DNA from: Carboxydothermus hydrogenoformans Z-2901 | GTDB lineage: Bacteria; Bacillota; Z-2901; Carboxydothermales; Carboxydothermaceae | NCBI RefSeq assembly: GCF_000012865.1 | Contig: NC_007503.1 | Location: 1,900,001-1,964,000, forward strand | Reading direction: 5' to 3' | DNA length: 64,000 bases | Shown here: piece after piece, positions 51,129 to 59,103 of the stretch | How the letters are laid out: each line of letters opens with the position of its first letter | Numbering within the stretch: position 1 is the stretch's first letter | The notes under the pieces: generated by a model | Told to the model about the DNA's origin: nothing | Seen by the model: the letters and a program-made list of their open reading frames with translations, nothing else | Databases searched by the model: none | Made by a program: the position numbers and the translations under genes

Positions 51129-53003
51129 TTATTTTAGCATTGTCTCTAAAAGTTCTCTTAATTCCACCGGTATAACTGCAACTTTTTCCTTACGTCCGGA
51201 AACAGTGGCTCTTCCAATAAACACCAGAGCTTTTGCCCAAAGTTTGCCCACGGTGGAAGTCGGCTCTTCCTTATCCCAGTAAAAGCTGTCATCTTTGGGC
51301 GAACCAAACTTCCTGGAAACTACCGCAAGTTTGCCAAAGCCTCCGTTATTTAAAAGATATTTTAAAAGTTCCTTTTCTTTTTCTGATAAGTTATTTACTA
51401 CCCTTTGCAGGTTTTGGCGACTTGTCAGAAAAGTTGCTATTTGCTGCTCCCGGTCTTTGCGATAGCGGGCAGGCGGTAAGTTATAATGCTGTGAAATAAA
51501 GTCAATCCAGTAAACCGGCATATTTTTTAATCCCCTGGCAATCGTTGGGTTTAAAGTTATGGCCTTTTCTTCTATCACTTTCCGCAGTTCTTTTTCATAG
51601 TGAAAAACCCCTTTAGAAAACAAAGCTTCTCTTAGATAAATAACTATTTCTAAATGTTTGATCTTCTCCCGCAATTCCTGATTCTGCACATTTAATCTTT
51701 TAAGTTTATGTAAATACCTTTTAGCCCGGGCCACATCCCCAATTTCCACTAAAAGCAGCGTAAAGAAATAAAGAAACAGAGGATTATCGGGAACAATTTT
51801 TTCAATGTACTCATAAAAGTTTAGCGCTCGGTCATACTCTTTCTTCTCCCGGTAAAATTCAGCCAGATATATAGCGGCTAAAGGATAAAAGGTTCCCTTT
51901 TGCCAAAGGTTTTCAAGAATTTTAAGACCTTCTTCCAATTTCCCTCGCTCACGCAGCCTCAGCGCCTCAAAAACTATTTTATTTAAATCTTCGCGGTTGA
52001 TTAAAATAAAGTCCATTTTACGAAGTTTGGTTGGGATTTCTTGATTGTTAAAAACTATGGGAATCGTGTCCTCTTCACCAAACACTCCTTTTTCTTTTAA
52101 GGCAACTGCCGCAGCAGTCTTAACTTCCATGGAATAAAGGGAGGATTTTAAAACCGTTTTGGCTAACTCTTCGCCCCAATCCCCGCCGTAGCGGACAAAA
52201 TCCTCCATGCTTTTTTGCGCTAAATATTTATCTAACCTTTCAATAATTACTAATAATAAGAAAGCCTTTACTGTCCCCAGTTGCAGGATTTGTTTTAAAT
52301 AATCAACATCTTCCTGGGCTTTTTTCAGCACTTCCTCCATTTCCGCTATGATACTTAACTGATACTCTATTTTAAATGGGGGAATTTCTTTTTTCTCTAC
52401 CAACCGGGATACTTTCGCCAGCCCCGCAAAAAACTCGGAATGCCCTTTAATACTTTCCCAGATTTTAGCCGCTTCCTCATATTTCCCGAGATTAAAACAA
52501 GCAGCAGCTCCCAGATAATGGCTTTCCCATTTAATATGCCATTTCTGCCATTTTTTATAAAGCTCGTAAACTTTACGGTGGTCCATGAGACTGCCGGCAG
52601 CTTCCAAAACAAGAGCGGTGTATTCCAATACCGCTTGGGGAGCAGGCTGAGGGTAAAAGGCTATTAACTCCAGGTCGAAGGTTTTTTCAGCTTCCTGTAA
52701 ATGACGCCGGGCTAAGAGTTCATTACCCATCGATGACTGGATTAAGGAAGCCAGGGCAAAAGTAAAAGTATTTGGAGTATATTTAAGGATGTTATTTTTA
52801 TTTTTAAGAAGTGGTTCTAAAATTTTATAAGCCTTGAAAGAGTTTTTAGTTGTATAGTAAACATAAGCAAGGTTATTGCGAACCCAAACATTGTCATCTA
52901 CTTTAAGAGCTTTTTCAAAATACCGCTGGGCTTCTAAAATATTACCTTTTTGTAATGCATAAATACCCTGATCCATAAATTTTTCAAAGTTACGATTGGT
53001 CAT
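51129..53003 (-). CDS. TPR-repeat protein
   Basis: About 624 aa from ATG 53003, with AAAGGA 8 bases upstream; longer in-frame starts to 53063 lack support. TPR-like helices open the protein (YALQKGNILEAQRYFEKALK, then NNLAYVYYTTKNSFKAYKIL) and return in the middle (LAEFYREKKEYDRALNFYEY, then FFTLLLVEIGDVARAKRYLH). The C-terminal 150 residues are helical without repeats. No membrane segment or signal peptide is present. It is a scaffold or adaptor by family; partner unknown. Confidence 0.75.
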   Translation of the reverse strand: MTNRNFEKFMDQGIYALQKGNILEAQRYFEKALKVDDNVWVRNNLAYVYYTTKNSFKAYKILEPLLKNKNNILKYTPNTFTFALASLIQSSMGNELLARRHLQEAEKTFDLELIAFYPQPAPQAVLEYTALVLEAAGSLMDHRKVYELYKKWQKWHIKWESHYLGAAACFNLGKYEEAAKIWESIKGHSEFFAGLAKVSRLVEKKEIPPFKIEYQLSIIAEMEEVLKKAQEDVDYLKQILQLGTVKAFLLLVIIERLDKYLAQKSMEDFVRYGGDWGEELAKTVLKSSLYSMEVKTAAAVALKEKGVFGEEDTIPIVFNNQEIPTKLRKMDFILINREDLNKIVFEALRLRERGKLEEGLKILENLWQKGTFYPLAAIYLAEFYREKKEYDRALNFYEYIEKIVPDNPLFLYFFTLLLVEIGDVARAKRYLHKLKRLNVQNQELREKIKHLEIVIYLREALFSKGVFHYEKELRKVIEEKAITLNPTIARGLKNMPVYWIDFISQHYNLPPARYRKDREQQIATFLTSRQNLQRVVNNLSEKEKELLKYLLNNGGFGKLAVVSRKFGSPKDDSFYWDKEEPTSTVGKLWAKALVFIGRATVSGRKEKVAVIPVELRELLETMLK

Positions 53004-53106
53004 TGCTCCCATCCTTTCAAACTTTTTGCCCGTTAAAATTCCCCTCATTCCTGTTTTCGGCAACTATGCTCTTTTTCCTTCTCTTTTTTTAAAAAATTGA
53101 CTTAAA

Positions 53107-53315
53107 CCACCAAGATCCCAAGACACCCGCAAAGAGAAATCAGCGACTTAAACCAGCGTTTTGATTATCATGGGAAAAAAGTTAAAAGCTTGGGTAGCAC
53201 CATTCATCCTAAGCACCTTACCAGTACGACATTTAAGGATAAATATGATAATAGCTGTGTAAACTGCCACCCTTTAAAAATTGATGTAACTCCTGCAGTA
53301 AACGAAAGAAAATAG
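53107..53315 (+). pseudogene. C-terminal fragment of a multiheme cytochrome c
   Basis: An open stretch reads FDYHGKKVKSLGSTIHPKHL, then TSTTFKDKYDNSCVNCHPLK, ending TPAVNERK. CVNCH is a haem c-binding motif, and the spaced histidines are typical of multiheme proteins. A TAA stands upstream and there is no start codon or ribosome site. Only the last haem site of a lost gene remains. Confidence 0.6.
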
Positions 53316-53360
53316 TAATATAAGAAAATTTAAAATTTATGTAAAAAACAATAAAAGTAC

Positions 53361-53447
53361 TTGTATATTTATAGATTTGATGTTATAAGTATTCAAAAGG
53401 CACACAACCTTCTTTTGCCCCCGGAGTATAACCTCCGGGTATTTTTT
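53361..53447 (+). ncRNA. Candidate tiny RNA unit, copy 2
   Basis: Same build as 334-423: -35 TTGTAT (53361-53366), exactly 17 bp, -10 TATAAG (53384-53389), then CACACAACCTTC (53401-53412), TTTTGCCCCCGGAG (53413-53426) and a 7-bp terminator hairpin CCCGGAG / CTCCGGG with TATTTTTT after it. The transcript would be about 50 nt. The promoter spacer and the hairpin loop differ from copy 1 while the block between them is kept, which argues for a functional RNA. Confidence 0.5.
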
Positions 53448-53506
53448 CCAGTTATTTCTATGATTTATTCCGAAAAATCGAGCTGCTAAGATTGAATATA
53501 TTGGAG

Positions 53507-53707
53507 CTACAACAGCGTTTGAGATAATGTCTGCCCGGTTAAATCAAACTCATGAGCATTCACGAACAGGATGTTATCGGTTATTTCGTCCGAATAGTTC
53601 CTTGTCCGCCACGGATTTTTCCCAAAAGTGGTGGTGTCGGCTTTTATTACAACTGTGCCGGTCAGAAGCAAACATGTCATTAATAACAACGCCTTTATTT
53701 TTTGCAT
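53507..53707 (-). CDS. Short exported peptide, probably a gene fragment
   Basis: 66 aa with a signal peptide (KIKALLLMTCLLLTGTVVIK-AD) and about 40 residues of mature part (FGKNPWRTRNYSDEITDNIL). A TAG stands directly before the ATG, and the nearest ribosome site (AGGAGG, about 53739) is too far away. It is either a truncated exported protein or misassigned. Its neighbour upstream (53752-54705) is also broken. Confidence 0.35.
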   Translation of the reverse strand: MQKIKALLLMTCLLLTGTVVIKADTTTFGKNPWRTRNYSDEITDNILFVNAHEFDLTGQTLSQTLL

Positions 53708-53751
53708 CTAAGTTAAAACCCGGCTGAAAACCGTGTTTTCTTACCTCCTTT

Positions 53752-54705
53752 CTATAATTCTTTTATTAAAACGTTATCCAAATCTTTTACATAACCTTTC
53801 TTGGTTACGGTTTTGTAAGTTGCCACCTTTTTGTAGCATGGGACTTTTTTGTATGCCGCTACTTTTTTGCCGTTGACTTTTTTGTAGTATTTAACGGTTA
53901 CGTAGTATTTTTGGGTGACGTAAGTTTTTACTTTTACATCCCATTTAACTTCTTTCCAGCCGTAATATTTTTCATCTTTAAGAAAGGTATACGTTACTTT
54001 TTGCCCTTTCGGAAGCGTTGCTGCTTTTGTTTTGCTGTTTGGAGCGGCATACAAAGTGACTGTTCTGGTGGTGATGCCTTTCACGTTGGTGTTTTTAATG
54101 GGAAGCGGGTTTTTGACAATTTCGGTTTCATTCCAGTTTACTACTGTTACAGGAACATAATCCAAAATATTTTTTTCGTCTACACCGGTAAATTCAACAT
54201 AGGCATAGTGGTCATATTTATCCTTCCATTCTCCCATTAACACCGCTTTCCCGATTACTTTATAGCTCCCATCATTTTATTCGGGGTTATACAGGCGGCA
54301 TTCAAGGACGATGTATTTGCCGTTTTCCTGCAAAAACTTTAATTTCGATACTTCATTTGGGTCATCACTGGATTTTGCCGGGTCTACTACCGCATACTTT
54401 ATCCCCTGCCCCTGCAGTTCCGGCGGCAAGTCGATGGTGGGAATGTCGCCCTGTTTCGTGCTGCGGTCAAGATAGTTGGTTGCCATTGTTCCATATTCCG
54501 GATTCCCTGGGTCAGGTACTTCTTGAACTCCTAAATAATACGCTATCTCTTCCAAATCCAAGTGGCTTGTTTGAATCCGCTTGTGCAGAAAGTATACTTT
54601 TTCGCCGGTGGTAGTTTGGTTTCCAGTGTCAGCAAAGACAACAGCACCGGACATTATGCCTACCAGTAAAACTAAAATTACCATCATAAAAACTCGTTTA
54701 CGCAT
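53752..54705 (-). pseudogene. Exported protein gene split by one in-frame TAA
   Basis: The first part, from ATG 54705 (AAGGGTG upstream), has a signal peptide (VFMMVILVLLVGIMSGAVVF-AD) and runs to GKYIVLECRLYNPE, then TAA at 54279-54277. The same frame continues without any shift as NDGSYKVIGKAVLMGEWKDK, through an SH3-like region with TLYAAPNSKTKAATLPKGQK, then a K/Y-rich tail, to 53752. The protein reads smoothly across the stop, so the ancestral product was about 317 aa. It is a nonsense mutation, or much less likely a read-through site. Confidence 0.7.
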
Positions 54706-54768
54706 TTTTATCACCCTTCTGGTTTTTTATTTTTCTCAACAATTTTGTATTTTGTGTCTTTTCATTTT

Positions 54769-54913
54769 ATTTTGCTTTGCTAAAATACAGTGATATTTTG
54801 CAAAAGTTGATAATGGCTTACTAAAATATTTTGCAATTTTTGCAGATTACAACTTATTTCTATGCTAATTTATTTTGAAAAATAGATGCGAGATTAATTT
54901 GCAAGTTCACACG
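54769..54913 (+). repeat. Transposon right-end-like segment, copy B
   Basis: Similar over about 145 bp to 26091-26231, with the same TTTGCAA boxes and the same end AAGTTCACACG. No transposase remains nearby. Thirteen bp later a CRISPR-like repeat begins. Confidence 0.55.
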
Positions 54914-54926
54914 CAACATTAATCCG

Positions 54927-54956
54927 GTTTCCATCCCACAATGGTTCTATTAAAAC
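54927..54956 (+). CRISPR. Orphan degenerate CRISPR repeat
   Basis: Matches the array 1 repeat at 27 of 30 positions (changes at positions 6, 13 and 22): GTTTCCATCCCACAATGG at the start and TTCTATTAAAAC at the end. No second repeat follows. With the transposon end beside it, it looks like the stub of a lost array. Confidence 0.65.
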
Positions 54957-54992
54957 TTTTTAAATATTCTATTAATGGTTTTCTTGCATTAA

Positions 54993-55289
54993 TGCTTTTT
55001 CTTTACCCGGAAGATTAAAGGTTTTTTAATTCCGCAGATCAACAAAATTTCAGAGCACTGTATTGATAGAGCTATTACAAGAAAAGTTAAGGCAGAAGAT
55101 GTTTTGAACGCATTGCATAATCCGTTAAAAATTGGTAAAATCAAGGTAGATGATGAAGGACGAAAAAGCAAGAAATATGTTGGTGAGAAAGCTACTGTAA
55201 CAGTTAATCCGGACACAGGAACAGTAATTCAGGTTAATCCGACCAGCAGTAAATATGCAAAGAGACTTAAAAAGCAAAGAGGGGAATAA
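54993..55289 (+). pseudogene. C-terminal toxin tip of a phage MuF-type protein
   Basis: Open frame of 98 codons with no start. INKISEHCIDRAITRKVKAE, then DVLNALHNPLKIGKIKVDDE and KYVGEKATVTVNPDTGTVIQ, ends RLKKQRGE. The His-rich helix followed by a small beta sheet with NPDTG fits the barnase/EndoU/RelE-like nuclease tips attached to phage head (MuF) proteins. The MuF body is missing. The next gene starts 2 bp after the stop and a phage scaffold fragment follows, as in phage late operons. The exact toxin family is not fixed. Confidence 0.5.
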
Positions 55290-55291
55290 AA

Positions 55292-55549
55292 ATGTTGAAA
55301 TTTAGTAAAGAAGATTATGAGTTTTTCTTTCCGCTTCTTGACAAAGAGAATCAAGAGATTCTTAAAAAAGTTGCAGTGGTAAACGAAGACGAAGTGATAA
55401 TTGATGATGAAGAGATTGAAGTTGACTTATATGAATGGCTGAACGACCTTGTAGTAACAAAGGGATTTGATAAAAGATATAATCTCAACAGTATTGGACA
55501 GCGACTTGAAAAACTTAGTGATTACGTCTTTTCTATAATTGAAGAATGA
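55292..55549 (+). CDS. Probable immunity protein for the MuF toxin
   Basis: 85 aa, strongly acidic (VNEDEVIIDDEEIEVDLYEW) with a helical C-terminus (LNSIGQRLEKLSDYVFSIIE). Its ATG is 2 bp after the toxin-fragment stop, with AGAGGGG upstream. Size, charge and position match immunity proteins, which bind and block the toxin tip. A strong terminator follows (55549-55584). It is intact although the toxin has lost its carrier. Confidence 0.6.
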   Translation: MLKFSKEDYEFFFPLLDKENQEILKKVAVVNEDEVIIDDEEIEVDLYEWLNDLVVTKGFDKRYNLNSIGQRLEKLSDYVFSIIEE

Positions 55550-55584
55550 AAAGCACTTACTGGGTGGAAACAGTAAGTGCTTTT
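55549..55584 (+). terminator. Terminator after the immunity gene
   Basis: AAAAGCACTTACTG / CAGTAAGTGCTTTT, a 14-bp perfect stem with an 8-base loop; it can end transcripts on both strands. Confidence 0.8.
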
Positions 55585-55700
55585 ATTATGTCCAAAATTT
55601 ATGATTTCGCCTTTTTGGTATTGTAGGCGTAAAAGAACAAGACATCACCGGACGCGACCGGGTTAAAAAGCGAAGATGAATGAACGGAGGTTGATATTTT

Positions 55701-55889
55701 ATGGAATGGTTAAAGAAGCTTTTAAAATCAAAAGGCGTTGCCGATGAGGTAATTCAAACCGTTGTTGCCGCTGCCGAAGAAAAATTTAAGAATTTTATCC
55801 CAAAGCACCGTTTCTCAATTTTTAATCCCGCCAGTTCTCCCAAAAAACGGTCTTCAGTAGTACCAAGATTTCTTTTATCGCATACTTGA
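55701..55889 (+). pseudogene. Truncated phage GP20-type scaffold protein
   Basis: MEWLKKLLKSKGVADEVIQT, then EEKFKNFIPKHRF, matches the beginning of phage minor structural/scaffold GP20 proteins, which usually continue as a long coiled coil. GGAGG lies about 9 bases before the ATG. After residue 38 the sequence becomes unrelated (NPASSPKKRSSVVPR), so it is cut by a deletion or frameshift. Confidence 0.55.
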
Positions 55890-56096
55890 TTTTTCATCCT
55901 GGCTTAAAGCAAGTTCCGCCAAAACCTCCAACTAATAAATAACGGCTAAATTTTTATTAACTATTTTTATATTTAAGTTCAACTTTTAAAACTTCAAATT
56001 AAAAACAAAAAATTCCAGGTATTTTCTCCCGGAAGTACATCTGGTAATTGATTAGTTGAAAAAAACTGACCCCACTGGCACTTTACAACCGGAAAT

Positions 56097-56882
56097 TCAG
56101 CCGTTAATTTCCGAAGCGGTTCTTTCCAGGTCATCCCGATACAAATTTTCAAGGTAATAATGGTTTTTTAGATCTATCGTCAATTTATCCCATAAATACA
56201 ATCTTCTTTGCAATTCAATTGCGTATTCCCTCGTCAGCATACACTTAATCTCAGCAGTGTGGGGCTCGTTATTAAACTCCTCCAAAGTTTTCAGCCTTTT
56301 ATCTTTACGGTCTGTGAGAAGCGCCAGGATATTTCTGCCATGTTCCTGACAATTTTCTTCCAGATAAAACCTGATAGTATGGATAAGACCGGTAATAAGA
56401 AAATGCTCTTCAATTATTCCTTTTCCGGCATATTGCCTTAAATGAGCATAAAATTCCGCTTTTAAATCCTTTAAATACTGTAAAGAGTGAAAATACTCTT
56501 CCTTATGCTTATTAAGTTTTAAAAGTTTTAGACCTCTCGCAATTCCCCCAATACTTCTTAAACACAGGGTCGTAAGCTCAATTCCATCAAAAACATACCG
56601 TTCCTTAGTTATTTCATTGATAAAAAGGTCATAGATGTGGATAAACTTATCAATCAATAAACCTTCCTGCAATTTATCCCGGAACTCCTCCCTAAACTCT
56701 TCTTTATGTAAAAGTGTTTCGCACAGGCTTTCCAAATCCAAATCAGATAGTTCGGGATTGGTGTCATAAATTGAAAGGATTAACTGATTAACATATCTGT
56801 TAAGCTGTGGTTTTAGTTTTTCAACATTTTCGCTATTTAAGTTTTTTATTAAATCTTTTAAACTCTTGTAAAACATAAACAT
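56097..56882 (-). CDS. Hypothetical helical protein
   Basis: About 260 aa. ATG 56882 or 56876 has GGAAGGGG just upstream; longer frames to 56942 are unsupported. The protein is all-helical and charged (KSLKDLIKNLNSENVEKLKP, then RYVFDGIELTTLCLRSIGGI), with CQEHGRNILALL in the second half. No signal peptide or membrane segment. Family not recognised. It lies 73 bp after the DUF1287 gene on the same strand. Confidence 0.6.
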   Translation of the reverse strand: MFMFYKSLKDLIKNLNSENVEKLKPQLNRYVNQLILSIYDTNPELSDLDLESLCETLLHKEEFREEFRDKLQEGLLIDKFIHIYDLFINEITKERYVFDGIELTTLCLRSIGGIARGLKLLKLNKHKEEYFHSLQYLKDLKAEFYAHLRQYAGKGIIEEHFLITGLIHTIRFYLEENCQEHGRNILALLTDRKDKRLKTLEEFNNEPHTAEIKCMLTREYAIELQRRLYLWDKLTIDLKNHYYLENLYRDDLERTASEING

Positions 56883-56954
56883 CACCCCTTCCACGCCTCG
56901 AAAGACAGGCAATTTTATTCTTGCAAATAAGCCTTTAAACATAAAGGCATAAAA

Positions 56955-57647
56955 CTAATTTTTCAGGGGAAACCGGTAATGCCCGACAATTCCCGGCAGC
57001 CACCATAAAAGTTCATCCGCCTCGCGGGGATAAGGGCCGGCGTTGTGGATGATAAAGGGTACACCGTCCGGCCGTCGTTTATCCGAGATGATAGCTATAT
57101 GCTGGGGGTTTTTAAAAACTACGATATCGCCCCCCTGCCATTCTTTTAAGTTTTTCGGGTCGCCGGGGATAAGTTTTAAGGTGAGGCTTTGGGCGTGACG
57201 ACGGAAGAAAACGTCTAAATTTGGTACCCGACGAAAGTCGATGTTGGGATCGGGTTTGCCTCCTACCCGGGGGTAAGCTTCGGGATGTTCTTTTATGTCT
57301 TGATCGACCATCTCTTTTAAATCATACCCGGCGTTTTTAAAAGCCCGCCAAATAACATCGGTGCATACTCCTTCATTATCCGGAGGATAGCCCCCCCGGT
57401 AATATGCACTTTTATAGCGGGGTTTCCTGGCGACTTCCAGCCGCGCTCCCTGGACAATATCATCTAAATCATAAAGGCCGTCGCCATCCTGGTCGTGGCG
57501 GATAACTACTTTTTCGACTTTGACCTTCGGGCCAAAAGCTTCCTTTAACGTATAGTAAGAATACTTTAGGACAAAACCGTCCCGGTAGAAAATTGAAACA
57601 CTTAAAGCCAGGAAAATTAAGATAATAAGCAAAAGTTTTTTGGACAT
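56955..57647 (-). CDS. DUF1287 family exported protein
   Basis: 230 aa. An N-terminal membrane anchor or signal (KKLLLIILIFLALSVSIFYR) is followed by the DUF1287 domain: GGYPPDNEGVCTDVIWRAFK (conserved Cys), KEMVDQDIKEHPEAYPRVGG, RVPNLDVFFRRHAQSL, and GGDIVVFKNPQHIAIISDKR with the conserved His. The Cys-His arrangement resembles NlpC/P60 peptidases, so a cell-wall hydrolase role is likely but not shown. HDQDGDGLYDLDD may be a calcium-binding loop. Confidence 0.85.
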   Translation of the reverse strand: MSKKLLLIILIFLALSVSIFYRDGFVLKYSYYTLKEAFGPKVKVEKVVIRHDQDGDGLYDLDDIVQGARLEVARKPRYKSAYYRGGYPPDNEGVCTDVIWRAFKNAGYDLKEMVDQDIKEHPEAYPRVGGKPDPNIDFRRVPNLDVFFRRHAQSLTLKLIPGDPKNLKEWQGGDIVVFKNPQHIAIISDKRRPDGVPFIIHNAGPYPREADELLWWLPGIVGHYRFPLKN

Positions 57648-57735
57648 TTTTAAAACCTTCTTATTGGTAAATTTTACTAATGGTTGTTGACTTTATTTGT
57701 AAATTAACATTAGAATAAAAACAAAGCAAAAGGAG

Positions 57736-58176
57736 ATGGTTTTATTGCCGGAACTTATAAAATTAAATATTCAAGATTTGCTCGACAAAATCCTGCCGGT
57801 TTTAAAATCCTACCCCCAAATTGAAGCAGCTTATCTATTTGGCTCAGCCCTTGTCCGGGTCCGGCCGGATAGTGATATTGATATTGCTTTACTTTTATCT
57901 CCCGACATAGATGTAGAAGATCTGGAAAGCTGGACTTTAGCCGAAGAAATTGGTCTTCATTTAACTCGTTTAGTTGGGCGAAGCTTTGATATATCCCTTT
58001 TAAATACTAAAGATTATATATTTGCCATGAATGTTTTAACAAGTGGTAAGCTTATATATGTTAAAAACAATGATCTTTTGGGGGATTTTATCGAAAAGGT
58101 AAGTTTGCGTCACCGCATGTGGTACAATTATTACAAACGGGCTCTTCTGGAGGTTGTCGAAAATGACCGCAAATAA
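57736..58176 (+). CDS. mntA: MNT-type nucleotidyltransferase antitoxin
   Basis: About 143-146 aa. The minimal nucleotidyltransferase motif is complete: AYLFGSALVRVRPDSDIDIA (GS…DxD, about residues 35-54). MntA antitoxins attach AMP to, and so silence, HEPN toxins. AAGGAG touches the ATG at 57736, so the TTG at 57745 (spacing 9) is the better start. The HEPN partner overlaps its end but is frameshifted. Confidence 0.85.
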   Translation: MVLLPELIKLNIQDLLDKILPVLKSYPQIEAAYLFGSALVRVRPDSDIDIALLLSPDIDVEDLESWTLAEEIGLHLTRLVGRSFDISLLNTKDYIFAMNVLTSGKLIYVKNNDLLGDFIEKVSLRHRMWYNYYKRALLEVVENDRK

Positions 58177-58595
58177 ATATATCGATAAGGATAGAATCTT
58201 AAGAAAAATTGCTTATATCAAGGAAGAAGTTACTCCATTAAATGAACTTTTGCAGAAAAAAACTTTTTCCGAAATATTAAAAGACACAAATAAAAGGAAT
58301 AAAATACTCATTGCAGACATCCATTGAAGCAATGATCGATATAGCCTTTCATATAAGTTCAAAAGCGTTTAATAAAGCACCTGTTGATGGCCGCGATGCT
58401 TTTACAATCTTAGCTCAAAACGGGGTACTAAAAGAGGAAAATCTTTTAACTTATTTAAAAATGATAGCTTTTAGAAATAAAATTGTCCACGGTTATCAAA
58501 GTATCGAAGATGAAAAAATTTTGGAAATTGCTAAGAATAATATTTCTGATTTTAATAATTTCATTAATGAAATATTAACTTTTATTAATAACTGA
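58163..58595 (+). pseudogene. hepT: HEPN-domain toxin gene, frameshifted
   Basis: ATG 58163 overlaps the end of mntA. The first frame reads NKYIDKDRILRKIAYIKEEV and on to LKDTNKRNKILIADIH, then stops. From about 58305 the next frame continues the same family as LQTSIEAMIDIAFHISSKAF and RNKIVHGYQSIEDE, with the R-x4-H ribonuclease site intact. One indel near 58290-58310 separates them. The toxin is therefore probably dead. Confidence 0.75.
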
Positions 58596-58600
58596 AAAAT

Positions 58601-58618
58601 CCCGGGGTTTCCCCCGGG
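58601..58618. terminator. Bidirectional terminator
   Basis: CCCGGGG / CCCCGGG stem between two convergent genes, with TTCTTTATTTT on the plus strand and TTTTTCAG on the minus strand. Confidence 0.75.
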
Positions 58619-58622
58619 TTCT

Positions 58623-58946
58623 TTATTTTGGCTGGGTTAGCACCAAATACGCTATATAAGCTAAAATTCCGTACACTCCCAGAAAAAACAGCGTCGAAAG
58701 AATCTTTTGGCCCAGTTTAAATAAAACGAGACCAGCCAGCAAGAAAAGTAGGATCCCACCGCCGTAAAGCCTTGCTATCCCTTCTGCCCCGTATAAAAAA
58801 TAAAACGAAAAAGGTAGCATTAAAACCAAACTTAAGATTAAATAAACAATCTTCTTTAAAATCATCCCGGCCAAAAGTACCGCTGCCCCCACTAAAACCA
58901 GGGGCCAGCCAAAGATAGCCGGCATTAGGCTTGAAAAGAGGTCCAT
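58623..58946 (-). CDS. Small membrane protein
   Basis: About 107 aa from ATG 58946 (GGTGGTGGGGAG upstream); the frame extends to 59030 without a better start. It has four or so hydrophobic stretches, for example PLVLVGAAVLLAGMILKKIV and YLILSLVLMLPFSFYFLYG, and a C-terminal one (LFFLGVYGILAYIAYLVL). No family recognised. It follows the ABC permease gene by about 160 bp on the same strand. Confidence 0.6.
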   Translation of the reverse strand: MDLFSSLMPAIFGWPLVLVGAAVLLAGMILKKIVYLILSLVLMLPFSFYFLYGAEGIARLYGGGILLFLLAGLVLFKLGQKILSTLFFLGVYGILAYIAYLVLTQPK

Positions 58947-59103
58947 CTCCCCACCACCTTTAAAAGTATAAATATTTTTCGGCTGCCGTTCTAACATGCC
59001 GCTCACCTGCCGCTTTCTTCTTACCATCATCCTACCATGATTTTACAGTTAAGTAAACGGTGCATTTTTTACTTACCCCCAACCACTTACGACTTAACAC
59101 CCT

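Noticed and set aside
54769-54956. An independent CRISPR leader with a starting array
   Set aside because: The conserved flank lies on the side opposite the true leaders, lacks the GTCGAC boxes, and resembles a transposon end with repeated TTTGCAA sites.
54993-55889. An intact prophage
   Set aside because: Only a toxin tip, an immunity gene and a scaffold fragment remain; no terminase, portal, capsid, integrase or attachment sites are seen.
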